Assembly: GCF_000173075.1 (NCBI RefSeq)
Contig: NZ_ABVL01000005.1
Location: forward strand, 308,501-372,500
DNA length: 64,000 nt
Direction: 5' to 3'
DNA from: Chthoniobacter flavus Ellin428
GTDB lineage: Bacteria > Verrucomicrobiota > Verrucomicrobiia > Chthoniobacterales > Chthoniobacteraceae
Every line of letters starts with the position of its first letter. Position 1 is the stretch's first letter. A program made the translations under genes and the position numbers. The notes beneath the pieces are model-generated. The model ran no database searches. It saw nothing but the letters and a program-made list of their open reading frames with translations, and was not told the origin of the DNA. This document shows, piece by piece, positions 19,298-28,205 of this stretch.

Positions 19298-20644
19298 ATG
19301 TTGCGTCCCCCTCAGACCATGTCCTCCCCCGATTCTTTCCCGAGCGCCCGCGTGACGCCGCAGCAGGTGAAATCCGGCCTCGCCGCGTGGTTGGGCTGGA
19401 TGTTCGACGGGCTCGACATGCACCTCTACACGCTCGTCGCGCTGCCTTTCGTCGCCGAGTTGATGAGCGTGAGCCCGTCGAACCCGGGAGCTTCGACGAA
19501 AGCTTCCCTTATCCAGGGTGCATTTCTTTTTGGCTGGGCGATGGGCGGGGCGGTCTTCGGCCGCATTGGTGATCTCCTCGGACGCAGCCGCACGCTGACT
19601 CTCACCATCCTCACCTACGCCCTTTTCACCGGCCTCTCGTTCTTCGCGCAGACTTGGTGGCATTTGCTGATCTTCCGTTTCCTTGCGGCGCTGGGCATCG
19701 GCGGGGAATGGGCCGTCGGTGCGTCGTTGCTGGCCGAGACCTGGCCGTCGCGCTGGCGTCCGTGGCTGGCGGCGATCCTGCAATCGGCAGTCAACACCGG
19801 GGTACTCCTGGCCTGCTTCTCCGGTTGGCTGCTCGCGGGCGCGCCCTATCGTGCCATCTTCCTCGTCGGCATCGTGCCGGCGTTGCTTACCCTTTGGATC
19901 CGCCGCGCGGTGCCGGAGCCGGAAGTCTGGGCTTCGGCGGCGAGCCACACGTCCGGCGAAAGGCCCGGTTTGAAAGCGTTGTTCGGCCCGGAACTGCGGC
20001 GCACCACTTGTGTCGTCATTGCGGTTTGCGCCCTCGGTCTCACCGCCCACTGGGCGCTGATGTTCTGGCACTCCGCCCACCTGCGCGCCCTGGCGCGTGA
20101 CGCCGGTTGGCCGAAGGAACGCATCGACGTGCTGGCGAATCACGCTCTCTACCTGCTCACCATCGGCGCGATCATCGGTAATTTCCTCGCCGGGTGGCTC
20201 GCGCGCTACATCGGCTATCGCCGGGCCATCGCTGCCAATTTCGCCGCCTACTTCATCTTCATGATGGCTGCCTACGGTGTGGTGCGCGATGCGAACGGCG
20301 TGCTCTTCTGGCTGCCCTTCCTCGGCGCGGCGCAAGGCGCCTTCGCGCTCTTCACCATGTGTCTGCCGCCGCTTTTCCCGACGCTGCTGCGCACGACTGG
20401 CGCGGGCTTTTGTTACAATATCGGACGCGTCTTCGCCGCGGCGGGCACGGTGGTCTTCGGGTTGTTCGCCCACGTCGGCACCGGTGCGGGAGAGATCTGC
20501 GATCACCGATTGGCGCTGCTCTACTCCGGTACGTTGTTCCTGCCGGCGGCGCTGGTCGCGTGGTTTTGGTTGCCGGAAAAGAGCGACGTCTGCGCGGTCG
20601 AGGAACCGGTGGTGAATCCGTCATTGGCGGTGCCGGAACCCTGA
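19298..20644 (+). CDS. MFS transporter (sugar/organic-acid type)
   Basis: A 448-residue protein with about 12 transmembrane helices. The N-terminal GWMFDGLDMHLYTLVALPF and GRIGDLLGRSRTLTLTIL (the loop 2-3 MFS signature) place it in the metabolite:proton symporter group. A GGAG lies 3 bases before the ATG used. An in-frame ATG at 19319 is the alternative start. The stop lies 19 bp from the altronate dehydratase-like small-subunit gene, so it probably imports the sugar acid used by the next two genes. Confidence 0.88.
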   Translation: MLRPPQTMSSPDSFPSARVTPQQVKSGLAAWLGWMFDGLDMHLYTLVALPFVAELMSVSPSNPGASTKASLIQGAFLFGWAMGGAVFGRIGDLLGRSRTLTLTILTYALFTGLSFFAQTWWHLLIFRFLAALGIGGEWAVGASLLAETWPSRWRPWLAAILQSAVNTGVLLACFSGWLLAGAPYRAIFLVGIVPALLTLWIRRAVPEPEVWASAASHTSGERPGLKALFGPELRRTTCVVIAVCALGLTAHWALMFWHSAHLRALARDAGWPKERIDVLANHALYLLTIGAIIGNFLAGWLARYIGYRRAIAANFAAYFIFMMAAYGVVRDANGVLFWLPFLGAAQGAFALFTMCLPPLFPTLLRTTGAGFCYNIGRVFAAAGTVVFGLFAHVGTGAGEICDHRLALLYSGTLFLPAALVAWFWLPEKSDVCAVEEPVVNPSLAVPEP

Positions 20645-20663
20645 ATTACGCTGCGCCCCTTCG

Positions 20664-20984
20664 ATGACTGTTCCCTCTGATCCCCGCCTGCTGCGTCTGC
20701 ATCCCGCTGACAACGTGCTCACGGTGATTGCCACGCTCGAATCCGGCGCGCGCATCCGCGTGGGAGATGCCGAGGTCGTTGTCCCGACGCGTCTGCCGAT
20801 CGGGCACAAGATCGCCGCCCGCGCCCTTCACGCCGGGGAGAAGATCGTGAAATACGGTGCGCCCATCGGCTCCGCTTCGCGCGACATCGCCGCAGGTGAA
20901 CACGCCCACACGCACAATGTGCAGAGCGATTACCTGCCCACCTTTTTGCGCGAGGATCAGACGCGCTTTTTTGCCCAGCACTGA
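20664..20984 (+). CDS. UxaA-family hydrolase, small subunit (SAF domain)
   Basis: A 106-residue protein matching the N-terminal SAF domain of altronate/galactarate dehydratases (LRLHPADNVLTVIATLESG, LPIGHKIAARALHAGEKIVKYG, GEHAHTHNVQSDY). In one-chain UxaA this region is fused to the catalytic part. Here it is a separate gene, with the large subunit starting three bases after its stop. The pair should dehydrate a sugar acid such as altronate or galactarate. The exact acid is not decidable from sequence. Confidence 0.9.
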   Translation: MTVPSDPRLLRLHPADNVLTVIATLESGARIRVGDAEVVVPTRLPIGHKIAARALHAGEKIVKYGAPIGSASRDIAAGEHAHTHNVQSDYLPTFLREDQTRFFAQH

Positions 20985-20987
20985 CTC

Positions 20988-22175
20988 ATGACCGGTTATT
21001 TACGCAGCGACGGACGCAAGGGAATTCGAAACGTCACCGTCGTCGTCTATCTCGTGGAATGCGCGCACCATGTCGCGCGCGAAGTCGTCTTCCCATCGCG
21101 CGAGCAAGGCGTGCATCTGCTCGGCTTTCCCGGCTGTTATCCGAATGCCTACGCGCACCGCATGCTCAAGCAGCTCTGCACGCACCCGAATGTCGGCGCG
21201 GCCTTGCTCGTCTCGCTGGGCTGCGAAGGTTTCAATCGCAAGAACCTGCTCGAGGAAATCCGTGCCACCGGCCGGCCGGCGGATGTGCTGGTGATCCAGG
21301 ATACCGGCGGCACGCGGAAGACCATCGAGGAAGGCCGGGCGTGGATCGCGCAGGCATTGGAGAAAACGGCGCAAGTACCCCGCGTGCCGATGACAGTGAG
21401 CGATCTCGTGGTGGGAACGGTGTGCGGCGGTTCGGATGCGACCAGTGGCATCACGGCGAATCCGGCTGTGGGGCGTGCTTTCGATCAGCTCGTGCAGAAT
21501 GGCGCCCGGGTCGTTTTCGAAGAGACGGGTGAGTTGATCGGATGCGAGCAGATCATGGCCATGCGCGCCGCGCGCCCGGAACTGGCTTCGGAGCTGATTG
21601 CCTGCGTGGAAAAGGCGGGCCGCTATTATTCCACGCTCGGTCACGGCAGCTTCGCGCCGGGCAATGCGGAAGGCGGCCTCACCACGATCGAAGAGAAATC
21701 CATGGGCGCCTACAGCAAGAGCGGTAACTCGCCGATCAGCGGCATTCTCAAGCCGGGCGACGTGCCGCCGAGCGCGGGGTTGTATTTGCTCGATGTCGTG
21801 CCCGACGGCGAAGTGCGCTGGGGTTTTCCGAATATCAGCGACATCCAGGAAATCGGCGAACTCATTGCCTGTGGCTCGCACGTCACGCTCTTTACCACCG
21901 GGCGCGGATCGGTCGTCGGCTCGGCGATTTCGCCGGTGATCAAGATTTGCGCGAACCCGGAGACCTATCGTCGCCTTAACGAGGACATGGACATCAACGC
22001 CGGGCGGATTCTCGAAGGCGCGGCGACGCTCGATGAAGTGGGCCGGGAAATCTATGATCGCATCGTGCGTGTAGCGGAAGGCGAGAAGACCGCGAGCGAG
22101 GCCATGGGGCATGCGGAGTTCTCGCTCGTCTACAAGAGTTTCGAGCCGCTCGGGCCGGCGTGTTTGCCCGGTTGA
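20988..22175 (+). CDS. UxaA-family hydrolase, large catalytic subunit
   Basis: A 395-residue protein corresponding to the catalytic C-terminal part of altronate/galactarate dehydratase: GYLRSDGRKGIRNVTVVVY, GFPGCYPNAYAHRML, SLGCEGFN, TVCGGSDATSGITANPAVG, EETGELIGCEQIMAMRAA and LTTIEEKSMGAYSKSG. Conserved Cys residues (GCYPN, GCEG, VCGGSD) are those expected around the iron/metal site. It is in tight operon order with the transporter and small subunit. Confidence 0.92.
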   Translation: MTGYLRSDGRKGIRNVTVVVYLVECAHHVAREVVFPSREQGVHLLGFPGCYPNAYAHRMLKQLCTHPNVGAALLVSLGCEGFNRKNLLEEIRATGRPADVLVIQDTGGTRKTIEEGRAWIAQALEKTAQVPRVPMTVSDLVVGTVCGGSDATSGITANPAVGRAFDQLVQNGARVVFEETGELIGCEQIMAMRAARPELASELIACVEKAGRYYSTLGHGSFAPGNAEGGLTTIEEKSMGAYSKSGNSPISGILKPGDVPPSAGLYLLDVVPDGEVRWGFPNISDIQEIGELIACGSHVTLFTTGRGSVVGSAISPVIKICANPETYRRLNEDMDINAGRILEGAATLDEVGREIYDRIVRVAEGEKTASEAMGHAEFSLVYKSFEPLGPACLPG

Positions 22176-22249
22176 GGAGATCAAATTACGGCAACGTCGC
22201 GGCAAATGCTTGACCCCCGCGGGTTTGTCCCGTTGCCTCGCCTTTTGTC

Positions 22250-22657
22250 ATGCCTGCTCTTCGTTCTTTCGCGCTCCTCCTGGCCGTCACTTTGACCGGC
22301 TGTTCGATGTTTCACAGCGATGATTCCAACCAGGCGACGGCCGACAACGCGCCGGCGAAGAAGAACTCCTCATGGTGGCTGCTGGGCAAGCGCGGACCGC
22401 AGGATGCCACGGAGTACCTCGAGTATCAGCGCGTGCACTCCGAGAAGGACAAGTCGCTCACCGCTCTTCTCGTTCGCAACACGCACCTGAACAAACCAGT
22501 CGAGGGTGATATCCGTACAACCATTGAGACCGGGACGAACGAGAGCAAGGTGGACAACATGCACTTCTACCTGGGCCCCAACGAGACGAAGAAGGTGCTC
22601 GTGTATCCGACTTCCACGCGACTGACGTACGAGGTTTCGGCGTTTTTTAAAGAGTAG
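22250..22657 (+). CDS. Lipoprotein of unknown function
   Basis: A 135-residue protein with a lipobox (LAVTLTGC, Cys about 18), so lipid-anchored after signal peptidase II. The mature part is polar, with a beta-rich C-terminal half (SLTALLVRNTHLNKPVEGDI, LGPNETKKVLVYPTSTRLTYEV), suggestive of a small beta-sandwich. No named family was recognised. It is convergent with the next gene across an inverted repeat. Confidence 0.75.
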   Translation: MPALRSFALLLAVTLTGCSMFHSDDSNQATADNAPAKKNSSWWLLGKRGPQDATEYLEYQRVHSEKDKSLTALLVRNTHLNKPVEGDIRTTIETGTNESKVDNMHFYLGPNETKKVLVYPTSTRLTYEVSAFFKE

Positions 22658-22740
22658 TGCCAGGAGCCAAGAGCCAGGTGGCGGCACAATCTGCGTAGGG
22701 CAGCGGAACACTCGGCTCTCGTTACTTGACTCCTGGCACT
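22656..22740. repeat. Intergenic palindrome between convergent genes
   Basis: AGTGCCAGGAGCCAAGAGCC at 22656-22675 is matched by an inverted copy ending CTCCTGGCACT at 22740. The arms are about 20 and 27 bp with a small insertion. It sits exactly between the stops of two convergent genes, so it may act as a bidirectional terminator. Confidence 0.7.
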
Positions 22741-22742
22741 CC

Positions 22743-23216
22743 TTATTCCTTCGGCGGATGGCCGGTGTGCAACGCTTTCTCGAGCTCGGTGGTGAGGATG
22801 TTCTGCAGCACGGTCATGGCCTTGTCGCTGGCCGAGGTTCGGATGTAGACCGTTCCTTTTTTCAACTCGATGGAGGCTTCCTCGGTGGACGCGACGCGGA
22901 TGATGAGAACTTTTTTCACGTCGCGCTCGAGGGCGTCCTTGCCGACCTGATCGCGCCCGACGTCGCTCAATGCGCCAACGATCCGGTTGGCAATGATGTA
23001 GAGGTTGCTCCACGCATGTGCGTTGTCACCGAAGCTGTCGGCATCGACCTCGAGGATGACTTTGACGTCGGTATTTTCCTCGATCTGGTGGGCAGCGGAC
23101 GGGAAGGTTTGTTTATTGGCTTTCTCGACCTCACGATGGATGTCGAAGGATTGGGCGTGGAGCGCGGAACAGGTGCTACTCAGGATGACCGCGAAAAGAA
23201 CGAACACGCGATTCAT
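22743..23216 (-). CDS. Exported protein of unknown function
   Basis: A 157-residue protein from the ATG at 23216, which gives signal peptide MNRVFVLFAVILSSTCSALHAQ. The mature part is predicted to alternate beta and helix (DVKVILEVDADSFG, KKVLIIRVASTEEASIELKKG, TVLQNILTTELEKALHTG). No family was recognised. Convergent with the lipoprotein gene. Confidence 0.7.
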   Translation of the reverse strand: MNRVFVLFAVILSSTCSALHAQSFDIHREVEKANKQTFPSAAHQIEENTDVKVILEVDADSFGDNAHAWSNLYIIANRIVGALSDVGRDQVGKDALERDVKKVLIIRVASTEEASIELKKGTVYIRTSASDKAMTVLQNILTTELEKALHTGHPPKE

Positions 23217-23407
23217 GGTTTTCCTTAGCAAGCGGGTAGACCGGCGCGGGGTCAAGTGGTGTTTCGGCCCGGGGGATTTAAACGTAGAGACACTAACGAC
23301 CGGTGGCAAAGTGGCGGATTGTCTCCGCGCGTTCTCATGGCATCAGTAAAGGCGCCCAGACTTCCGCGCATGCGGCAATGGAGCTCCACCTTCTTTCACC
23401 TAAATCC

Positions 23408-24299
23408 ATGGATCACGATTTGAAACCGAACATCCGGCTTTTGCTGGCCGACGTCGATGGGACCCTGGTCGATAGTAAAAAGCGAATCACCGAGCGGGCC
23501 TGTCGCGCGATTGGTGCGTTGCGCGAGGCAGGGATCGAGTTTGCCGTGACGAGCGGGCGCCCGCCACGGGGCATGAAAATGATCGCCGATGCGGTCGATC
23601 TCACGGCGCCCATCGCCGCCTTCAATGGCGGCACCCTGGTTCGCCCTGGGGACTTCGGGGTCCTCGAAAGTCTTACCTTGGAACGAAGCATAGCGGAGCG
23701 GGTGATCGCGCGATTGGAAAAGGAGGGTTTGGATGTGTGGGTCTATGCGGGACTGGATTGGTATTTACGTGATCCCGATGCCCCGCATCGCGCCCAGGAG
23801 GAACGGACGGTTCAGTTTGCGCCCACGGTCGTGACCGACTTTCAAGCCGCGTTGCAGCAGGGTGTGGCCAAGGTCGTAGGTGTTTCCGACGACTTGGACC
23901 TGGCCCGGCGGGTCGAGAAAAGCGTTCAGGAGGAATTCGGCGAGACGATGTGCTGCAAGCAATCGAATCCCGTCCGGCAGCATGATTCGGCGCATCCATT
24001 CGAGGGCGAGGTGGCCGCCGCCCAGGTCGCAACCTTACTATCTGGACGTCACCCATCCCCGAGCGAATAAGGGCAGCGTCGTCGAAACGCTGGCGAAAAT
24101 GCGGAATCTCCCCACCGCGCAGATCGCGACCATCGGAGACATGCCGAATGACATTTTGATGTTCAAGAAATCCGGCTTCTCGGTCGCCATGGGACAGGCG
24201 AATGATCAGGTCAAGAGCGCTGCCACGCGCGTCACCAGTGGGCTGGATGACGAAGGTTTCGCGAACGCGGTGGAGCGGTTCATTCTGGGGGACGAATAG
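23408..24299 (+). pseudogene. HAD-IIB (Cof-type) phosphatase with one-base frameshift
   Basis: The N-terminal part carries the HAD motif LLLADVDGTLVDSKKRIT and FAVTSGRPP (motif II). The C-terminal part, in another frame, carries RSQPYYLDVTHPRANKGSVVETL and ATIGDMPNDILMFKKSG (motifs III/IV, Lys and Asp). The frames join at the run GCCGCCCAGG near 24019-24026. Removing one C restores AAARSQPYYLDV, as in intact Cof-type proteins, and the total span is 3n+1 bases. Either a recent mutation or a sequence error. If intact, the protein would be about 296 residues and dephosphorylate small sugar-phosphate-type metabolites. The ATG at 23408 is chosen over 23303 and 23378. Confidence 0.85.
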
Positions 24300-24401
24300 G
24301 AGCGGCGATGAATCGCCGCGGTGAAGTGGCAAGCTGTTCCGGAGGGACAGAGGAAATATTCGGAGACGCAACCGATCGATGCGGCAATCGATGCGGCGGC
24401 A

Positions 24402-24440
24402 CAAAAAAATTCCCGCCGGATGCGGAAGCACCCGGCGGGA
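24402..24440 (-). terminator. Rho-independent terminator of the His-rich protein gene
   Basis: Read on the minus strand, a CCCGCCGG/CCGGCGGG stem (24412-24419 and 24432-24439) with a 12-base loop is followed by AATTTTTTTG. It lies about 50 bp after the stop of the gene at 24490-24858. Confidence 0.85.
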
Positions 24441-24489
24441 TGTTGTGAATTGTCACCACACTTCCGCGTGGCTGACGATGGAGTGAGTC

Positions 24490-24858
24490 TTAGTGAAACT
24501 CGATGGTGAAGCCCGAGCGGTGATGAACTTCGCCGTGCCACTTGAGCTCGGAGTTCACGTGACGGAGTTCGTCGCGAATCCCGTCGATCTCACCGCGCAC
24601 GCGGTCGCCGTGATAGTGGCGGTCATGCAATTCATCGTCCACGCGCTTGAGATCTCTGCGGATGTCGTCCAGTTCGTCGCGGACATGGCGCCCGCCGCGG
24701 ACGTTGGCTTCGTCATGCAGGTGGCCATACCATTCCCAGAGGCTGTGCACATCGGAGCGAAGGTCGTCGTCGTGCCAGTGGTCGTCGCGGGCCTGGAGGG
24801 CCGGTACCGTGGAGAGCAGAGCGGCGGCAATGCCAAGGGTGAGAAGGGTTCGTTTCAT
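24490..24858 (-). CDS. Small exported His/Asp-rich protein
   Basis: A 122-residue protein with signal peptide 1-23 (ends PALQARDD). The mature chain is charged and helical, with many His and Asp (DDHWHDDDLRSDVH, DELHDRHYHGDRVRGEID). Heptad-like spacing of Leu/Val/Ile suggests a helical bundle or coiled coil, and the His content could bind metal. No family was recognised. It has its own terminator and appears monocistronic. Confidence 0.7.
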   Translation of the reverse strand: MKRTLLTLGIAAALLSTVPALQARDDHWHDDDLRSDVHSLWEWYGHLHDEANVRGGRHVRDELDDIRRDLKRVDDELHDRHYHGDRVRGEIDGIRDELRHVNSELKWHGEVHHRSGFTIEFH

Positions 24859-24977
24859 AAGAGTTTGTGTGACTATCGTGAGAAGTGAGACGCGCGAGTG
24901 TATAGGTTATTCAGGTGTTCCGGAGCAATCGAAAGCGAGCGCTTTCGAGGGGTGGGAACAATCACGTAGGAACCGGA

Positions 24978-25937
24978 TCACGAAGCTTTCGCCGGCGTCT
25001 CGAGACTCTTCTTGTGGAATTCGAAAACCTTCGGGCCGAGTAATTGGTAATAGCGGACCGAATCGTGCGCGACGTCGGGCACGACCTGGTAGTCGTGCGG
25101 GATGTGCAGTTCCTCGAGTTCATCGTGCAGCGCCTTGTTTTTCGCGAGCAGACTGTCGAGGGCGCCGCAGCCGATGCGGATGTGCGTTTGGCCGCGCAAC
25201 TTGTCGGCATTCTGGCGGGCGAGCTGCATAGGGTGTTCGGCTGCGGATTTTTGCGTGTCACCGCCGAAGATTTGCGAGAGCAGATTCCCGGCGGGATCGA
25301 TGAGGGCGCCGGCATTGATGACGACGGTGCCGAAGAGTTCCGGATATTTGAAGCCGAGATGCGCGGCGCCGAATCCACCCATGGAAAAGCCTTCGATGAC
25401 GCGGCCTTCGCGCGAGGCCACGGTGCGATAGGTCTGGTCGATGTGCGGAATGAGATCCTTGATGATCACGCTTTCCATCGGCACCTGTCCGTCGGCGGAA
25501 TCGCAATAGAAACTGCGTACCATCCCATTCACCAGGACGACGATCGCCGACGGCATGACACCCTCTGTGACCGCTTCCTCGACATGCGGGACGAACATCA
25601 GCGCACCACCTCGCTGATTGGCGCCCATGCCATGCAGCCAGTAGATAACCGGGTAACGTTTCGCGGTGTCCTTCTCGTAATCCGCAGGGAGCGAGATAAG
25701 GTAACTGACCTCGTGGCCGAGCACTTTGCTGGCGAAGGTCTTGTATAGGGTGCCGTTCGGTGCGGTGTGGTTGGATTCGATCCATTCCGGCTTTGACATC
25801 TCCCTCTGGGGCCGCGCCGGCGGTTGGCCGGGAGCGGGTGGTTGCTGTGCGTGGCTCGTTGCGAGGCCGAGCCAAAGGGAAAGGCCGCAAAGTGCGGTGC
25901 GGAGACTCCATCGGAGAGAGAAGTTTTCCATGGTCAT
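24978..25937 (-). CDS. Exported esterase (PF00756 / feruloyl-esterase-like)
   Basis: A 319-residue protein from the ATG at 25937 (a second ATG is two codons later), with a signal peptide ending LATSHAQQ. The body follows the esterase D/antigen-85-type fold: EVSYLISLPADYEKD, YPVIYWLHGMGAN, nucleophile elbow EGFSMGGFGAAHLG, then AGALIDPAG. The catalytic His is likely in PDVAHDSVRYY. Exported members are often acetyl-xylan or feruloyl esterases. Specificity is not established here. Confidence 0.88.
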   Translation of the reverse strand: MTMENFSLRWSLRTALCGLSLWLGLATSHAQQPPAPGQPPARPQREMSKPEWIESNHTAPNGTLYKTFASKVLGHEVSYLISLPADYEKDTAKRYPVIYWLHGMGANQRGGALMFVPHVEEAVTEGVMPSAIVVLVNGMVRSFYCDSADGQVPMESVIIKDLIPHIDQTYRTVASREGRVIEGFSMGGFGAAHLGFKYPELFGTVVINAGALIDPAGNLLSQIFGGDTQKSAAEHPMQLARQNADKLRGQTHIRIGCGALDSLLAKNKALHDELEELHIPHDYQVVPDVAHDSVRYYQLLGPKVFEFHKKSLETPAKAS

Positions 25938-26102
25938 AGAAGGTGGGATGACGGGTGAGTTTCGGCGGAAGAATTCCGGCGGGAGTGGCGTGGAAGCCGA
26001 TTCATACAACCGATATTTTCTTGTTGGGTTGCGGGGGAAGGAGATGTTTCAGGGTTTGCAGGAAGTTCAAAGCACGGCCGCGCTTTACCCTTTCGTTGCC
26101 TT

Positions 26103-26197
26103 CTCGTTCCCAAGCTCCATGCTTGGGAACGTACTTGTCTGCGAAGCTTCGCTTCGATAGGTGCGTGAGCCAGGAAGCTGGAGCTTGGGCACGAGGG
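26103..26197. repeat. Palindromic repeat with CCCAAGCTCC words
   Basis: CGTTCCCAAGCTCCATGC and GCTTGGGAACG form a local palindrome (26105-26131). A further copy of the word is at 26170-26196 (AAGCTGGAGCTTGGGC). The phrase resembles a dispersed non-coding repeat seen in many soil and cyanobacterial genomes. The surrounding 25938-26231 has no recognised gene. Confidence 0.6.
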
Positions 26198-26231
26198 CAA
26201 TCCCGTTTCGAGATTCGTTTTGAGAGACGCT

Positions 26232-26810
26232 CTAAAACTGGGAGGCAGTGAACCAGATCAATCCGGAGCTGGCGTCCACTCCCATCGCCGCCTCGCTGCT
26301 CGTTCCACCACCGGTGGGTTCCCAATGGTGGCTTTCGTAGAGTCGCAGATGGCCGCTCGGTGGCTTCCACCATGCGGGGGCGTTGGGATTGTGCCGGCCG
26401 TCGAAATCACTCAGCGTCTCTCGTGCTGGGACGAAGCCTTTGGCGATGTGTTTTTCGACTTCCTCCGGTGATGCTTTGAGCAGGAGCCATTGCACGGCGG
26501 CGTCTCCGACGACGAGCTGGCGGGCCTTGAGCACCGTGATCCCGGCTGGAGGCGCGACCCCAAAGTCGGCCGCATAGGCCGCTTTGAGGTCTGCCTCGGA
26601 GGTGGGGTCCCAAGGGCGCCAGACGAAGTACATGATCGCGACGAAGGCGACCATCAGGACGGCGACTGTGGCCAGAGTGATGGCGATTGTCCGTTTGACG
26701 ACCTTCCACTCTCGCAGAAGGCACGCCACGATCAGCACGATTGAACCAACCGCGCCGGCCGCCAGAATGATAAAAACACCAGCCACCAGCATCAGTCCTT
26801 CCAAGTGCAT
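26232..26810 (-). CDS. Membrane protein of unknown function
   Basis: A 192-residue protein with two N-terminal transmembrane helices (about 5-30 and 40-66). A soluble C-terminal part follows, with FGVAPPAGITVLKARQLVVGDAAVQWLLLKAS and AWWKPPSGHLRLYESHHWEP. The latter part has a small beta-rich look. No family was recognised. Confidence 0.7.
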   Translation of the reverse strand: MHLEGLMLVAGVFIILAAGAVGSIVLIVACLLREWKVVKRTIAITLATVAVLMVAFVAIMYFVWRPWDPTSEADLKAAYAADFGVAPPAGITVLKARQLVVGDAAVQWLLLKASPEEVEKHIAKGFVPARETLSDFDGRHNPNAPAWWKPPSGHLRLYESHHWEPTGGGTSSEAAMGVDASSGLIWFTASQF

Positions 26811-26873
26811 GTCGTCGGGTCGGGGATGATCGACGCTGAAGCGTCTTGAAAGAGACGCGTGGGCCGGGAGCGC

Positions 26874-28046
26874 TTACTTCTTCGACTCAGCGACAAACTC
26901 GCCGATGCGGTCCATGGCGACCTTGATCTGGTCGAGGCTGGTGGCGTAGCAGCAGCGGACGAAGCCTTCGCCGCTCGCGCCGAAGGCCGGGCCGGGGACG
27001 CAGGCAACTTTCTTTTTCTCCAGCAGACCGAGCGAGAATTCGCGGCTGGTCAGGCCGGTGCTGCTGATATTCGGGAAGATGTAGAAAGCGCCGACCGGCT
27101 TGTGGCAACTGAGGCCGAGATCGTTGAAGGCGCGGACGATGTAGTTGCGGCGATGCTCGTACTCGCGGCGCATGGAATCGACACCGTGCGCGCCGTGCTC
27201 GAGCGCTTCGATCGCCGCGTCCTGCGACGTGGTGTTTGCGCAGAGGATCGCGTACTGATGGATCTTCATCATCGCGTCGGTGAGCCAGCCCGGCGCACAG
27301 GCATAGCCGATGCGCCAGCCAGTCATGGCAAACGCCTTGGAGAAGCCGTGCAGGAAGACGCAGCGTTCGCGCATGCCGGGGAGCGAGGCAATGCTCACGT
27401 GCTCGGCATTGTCGTAAGTGAGCTCGCTGTAAATTTCGTCGGTGAGGACGATGAGATCGTGATCGATGCAAAGGCGCGCGATCTTCTCGAGCTCGGCGCG
27501 GGTCTGCGTGGCGCCCGTGGGATTGCACGGGAAATTGAGCATGAGCACCTTCGAGCGCGGCGTGATGTGCGCGGCGAGCGCCTCGGCGGTGAGACGAAAT
27601 TGATCCTCGGCGCGCGTGGGCACCGCGACCGCTTTGCCGTGGGCCATGACGACACTCGGCGAATAGCTCACGTAACAGGGTTCGTGATAGAGCACTTCAT
27701 CGCCGGGATTGAGGACGGCGCGCAGGGCGAGGTCGATGGCTTCGCTGACGCCGACGGTGATGATGACTTCGGTGCGCGGGTCGTAGCCGACGTGGAAGTG
27801 CTTCTGCACGTATTTGCAGATGGAGGCGCGCAACTCGGGCAGGCCGAGGTTCGAGGTGTAGTGCGTGCGGCCGTGCTCGAGCGAGTAGATGGCCGCTTCA
27901 CGGATGTGCCAGGGTGTGTCGAAATCAGGTTCGCCGACGCCGAGGGAAATAACTTCCTTTTCCTGCGCCACGATGTCGAAGAATTCGCGAATGCCGGACT
28001 TGGGAATGTCGCGAATGTGATTCGCGATGTGTTTATTGAAGGTCAT
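26874..28046 (-). CDS. PLP-dependent class I/II aminotransferase
   Basis: A 390-residue protein of fold type I. Visible marks are VISLGVGEPDFDTPWHIREA at the start, NFPCNPTGATQ, DEIYSELTYD, the PLP-lysine site LHGFSKAFAMTGWRIGYACA, and FYIFPNISSTGLTSREF before the end. It belongs to the aspartate/alanine aminotransferase group (subgroup I gamma). It transfers amino groups to 2-oxo acids. The amino acid used is not decidable. An Lrp-type regulator gene lies about 160 bp upstream on the same strand, a common pairing. Confidence 0.9.
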   Translation of the reverse strand: MTFNKHIANHIRDIPKSGIREFFDIVAQEKEVISLGVGEPDFDTPWHIREAAIYSLEHGRTHYTSNLGLPELRASICKYVQKHFHVGYDPRTEVIITVGVSEAIDLALRAVLNPGDEVLYHEPCYVSYSPSVVMAHGKAVAVPTRAEDQFRLTAEALAAHITPRSKVLMLNFPCNPTGATQTRAELEKIARLCIDHDLIVLTDEIYSELTYDNAEHVSIASLPGMRERCVFLHGFSKAFAMTGWRIGYACAPGWLTDAMMKIHQYAILCANTTSQDAAIEALEHGAHGVDSMRREYEHRRNYIVRAFNDLGLSCHKPVGAFYIFPNISSTGLTSREFSLGLLEKKKVACVPGPAFGASGEGFVRCCYATSLDQIKVAMDRIGEFVAESKK

Positions 28047-28059
28047 GAAAAATTTAGGA

Positions 28060-28200
28060 TTTGGGATTTAACAGTTGGGATTTGAGGGAAGCCGGGATGC
28101 CGCGCTTTCCCGCGGGAGGACGGAATGATCGAGCCGCGGTCGGACGCGGCTATCGAGCTCGGGCTGCCCAAATGCTAAATGCCAAATGATAAATGCGGAA
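28060..28200. repeat. Imperfect palindrome of ATTTGG/CCAAAT words
   Basis: A cluster of ATTTAGGATTTGGGATTT words (about 28050-28085) faces CCAAATGCTAAATGCC and ATAAATGCGG words (about 28168-28198). They lie between the aminotransferase and Lrp genes. The arms are imperfect. Confidence 0.45.
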
Positions 28201-28205
28201 TGACC

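Noticed and set aside
18986..20506. 506-residue minus-strand frame opposite the porin and MFS genes
   Set aside because: It crosses two real genes and the palindrome between them; composition is that of a shadow frame.
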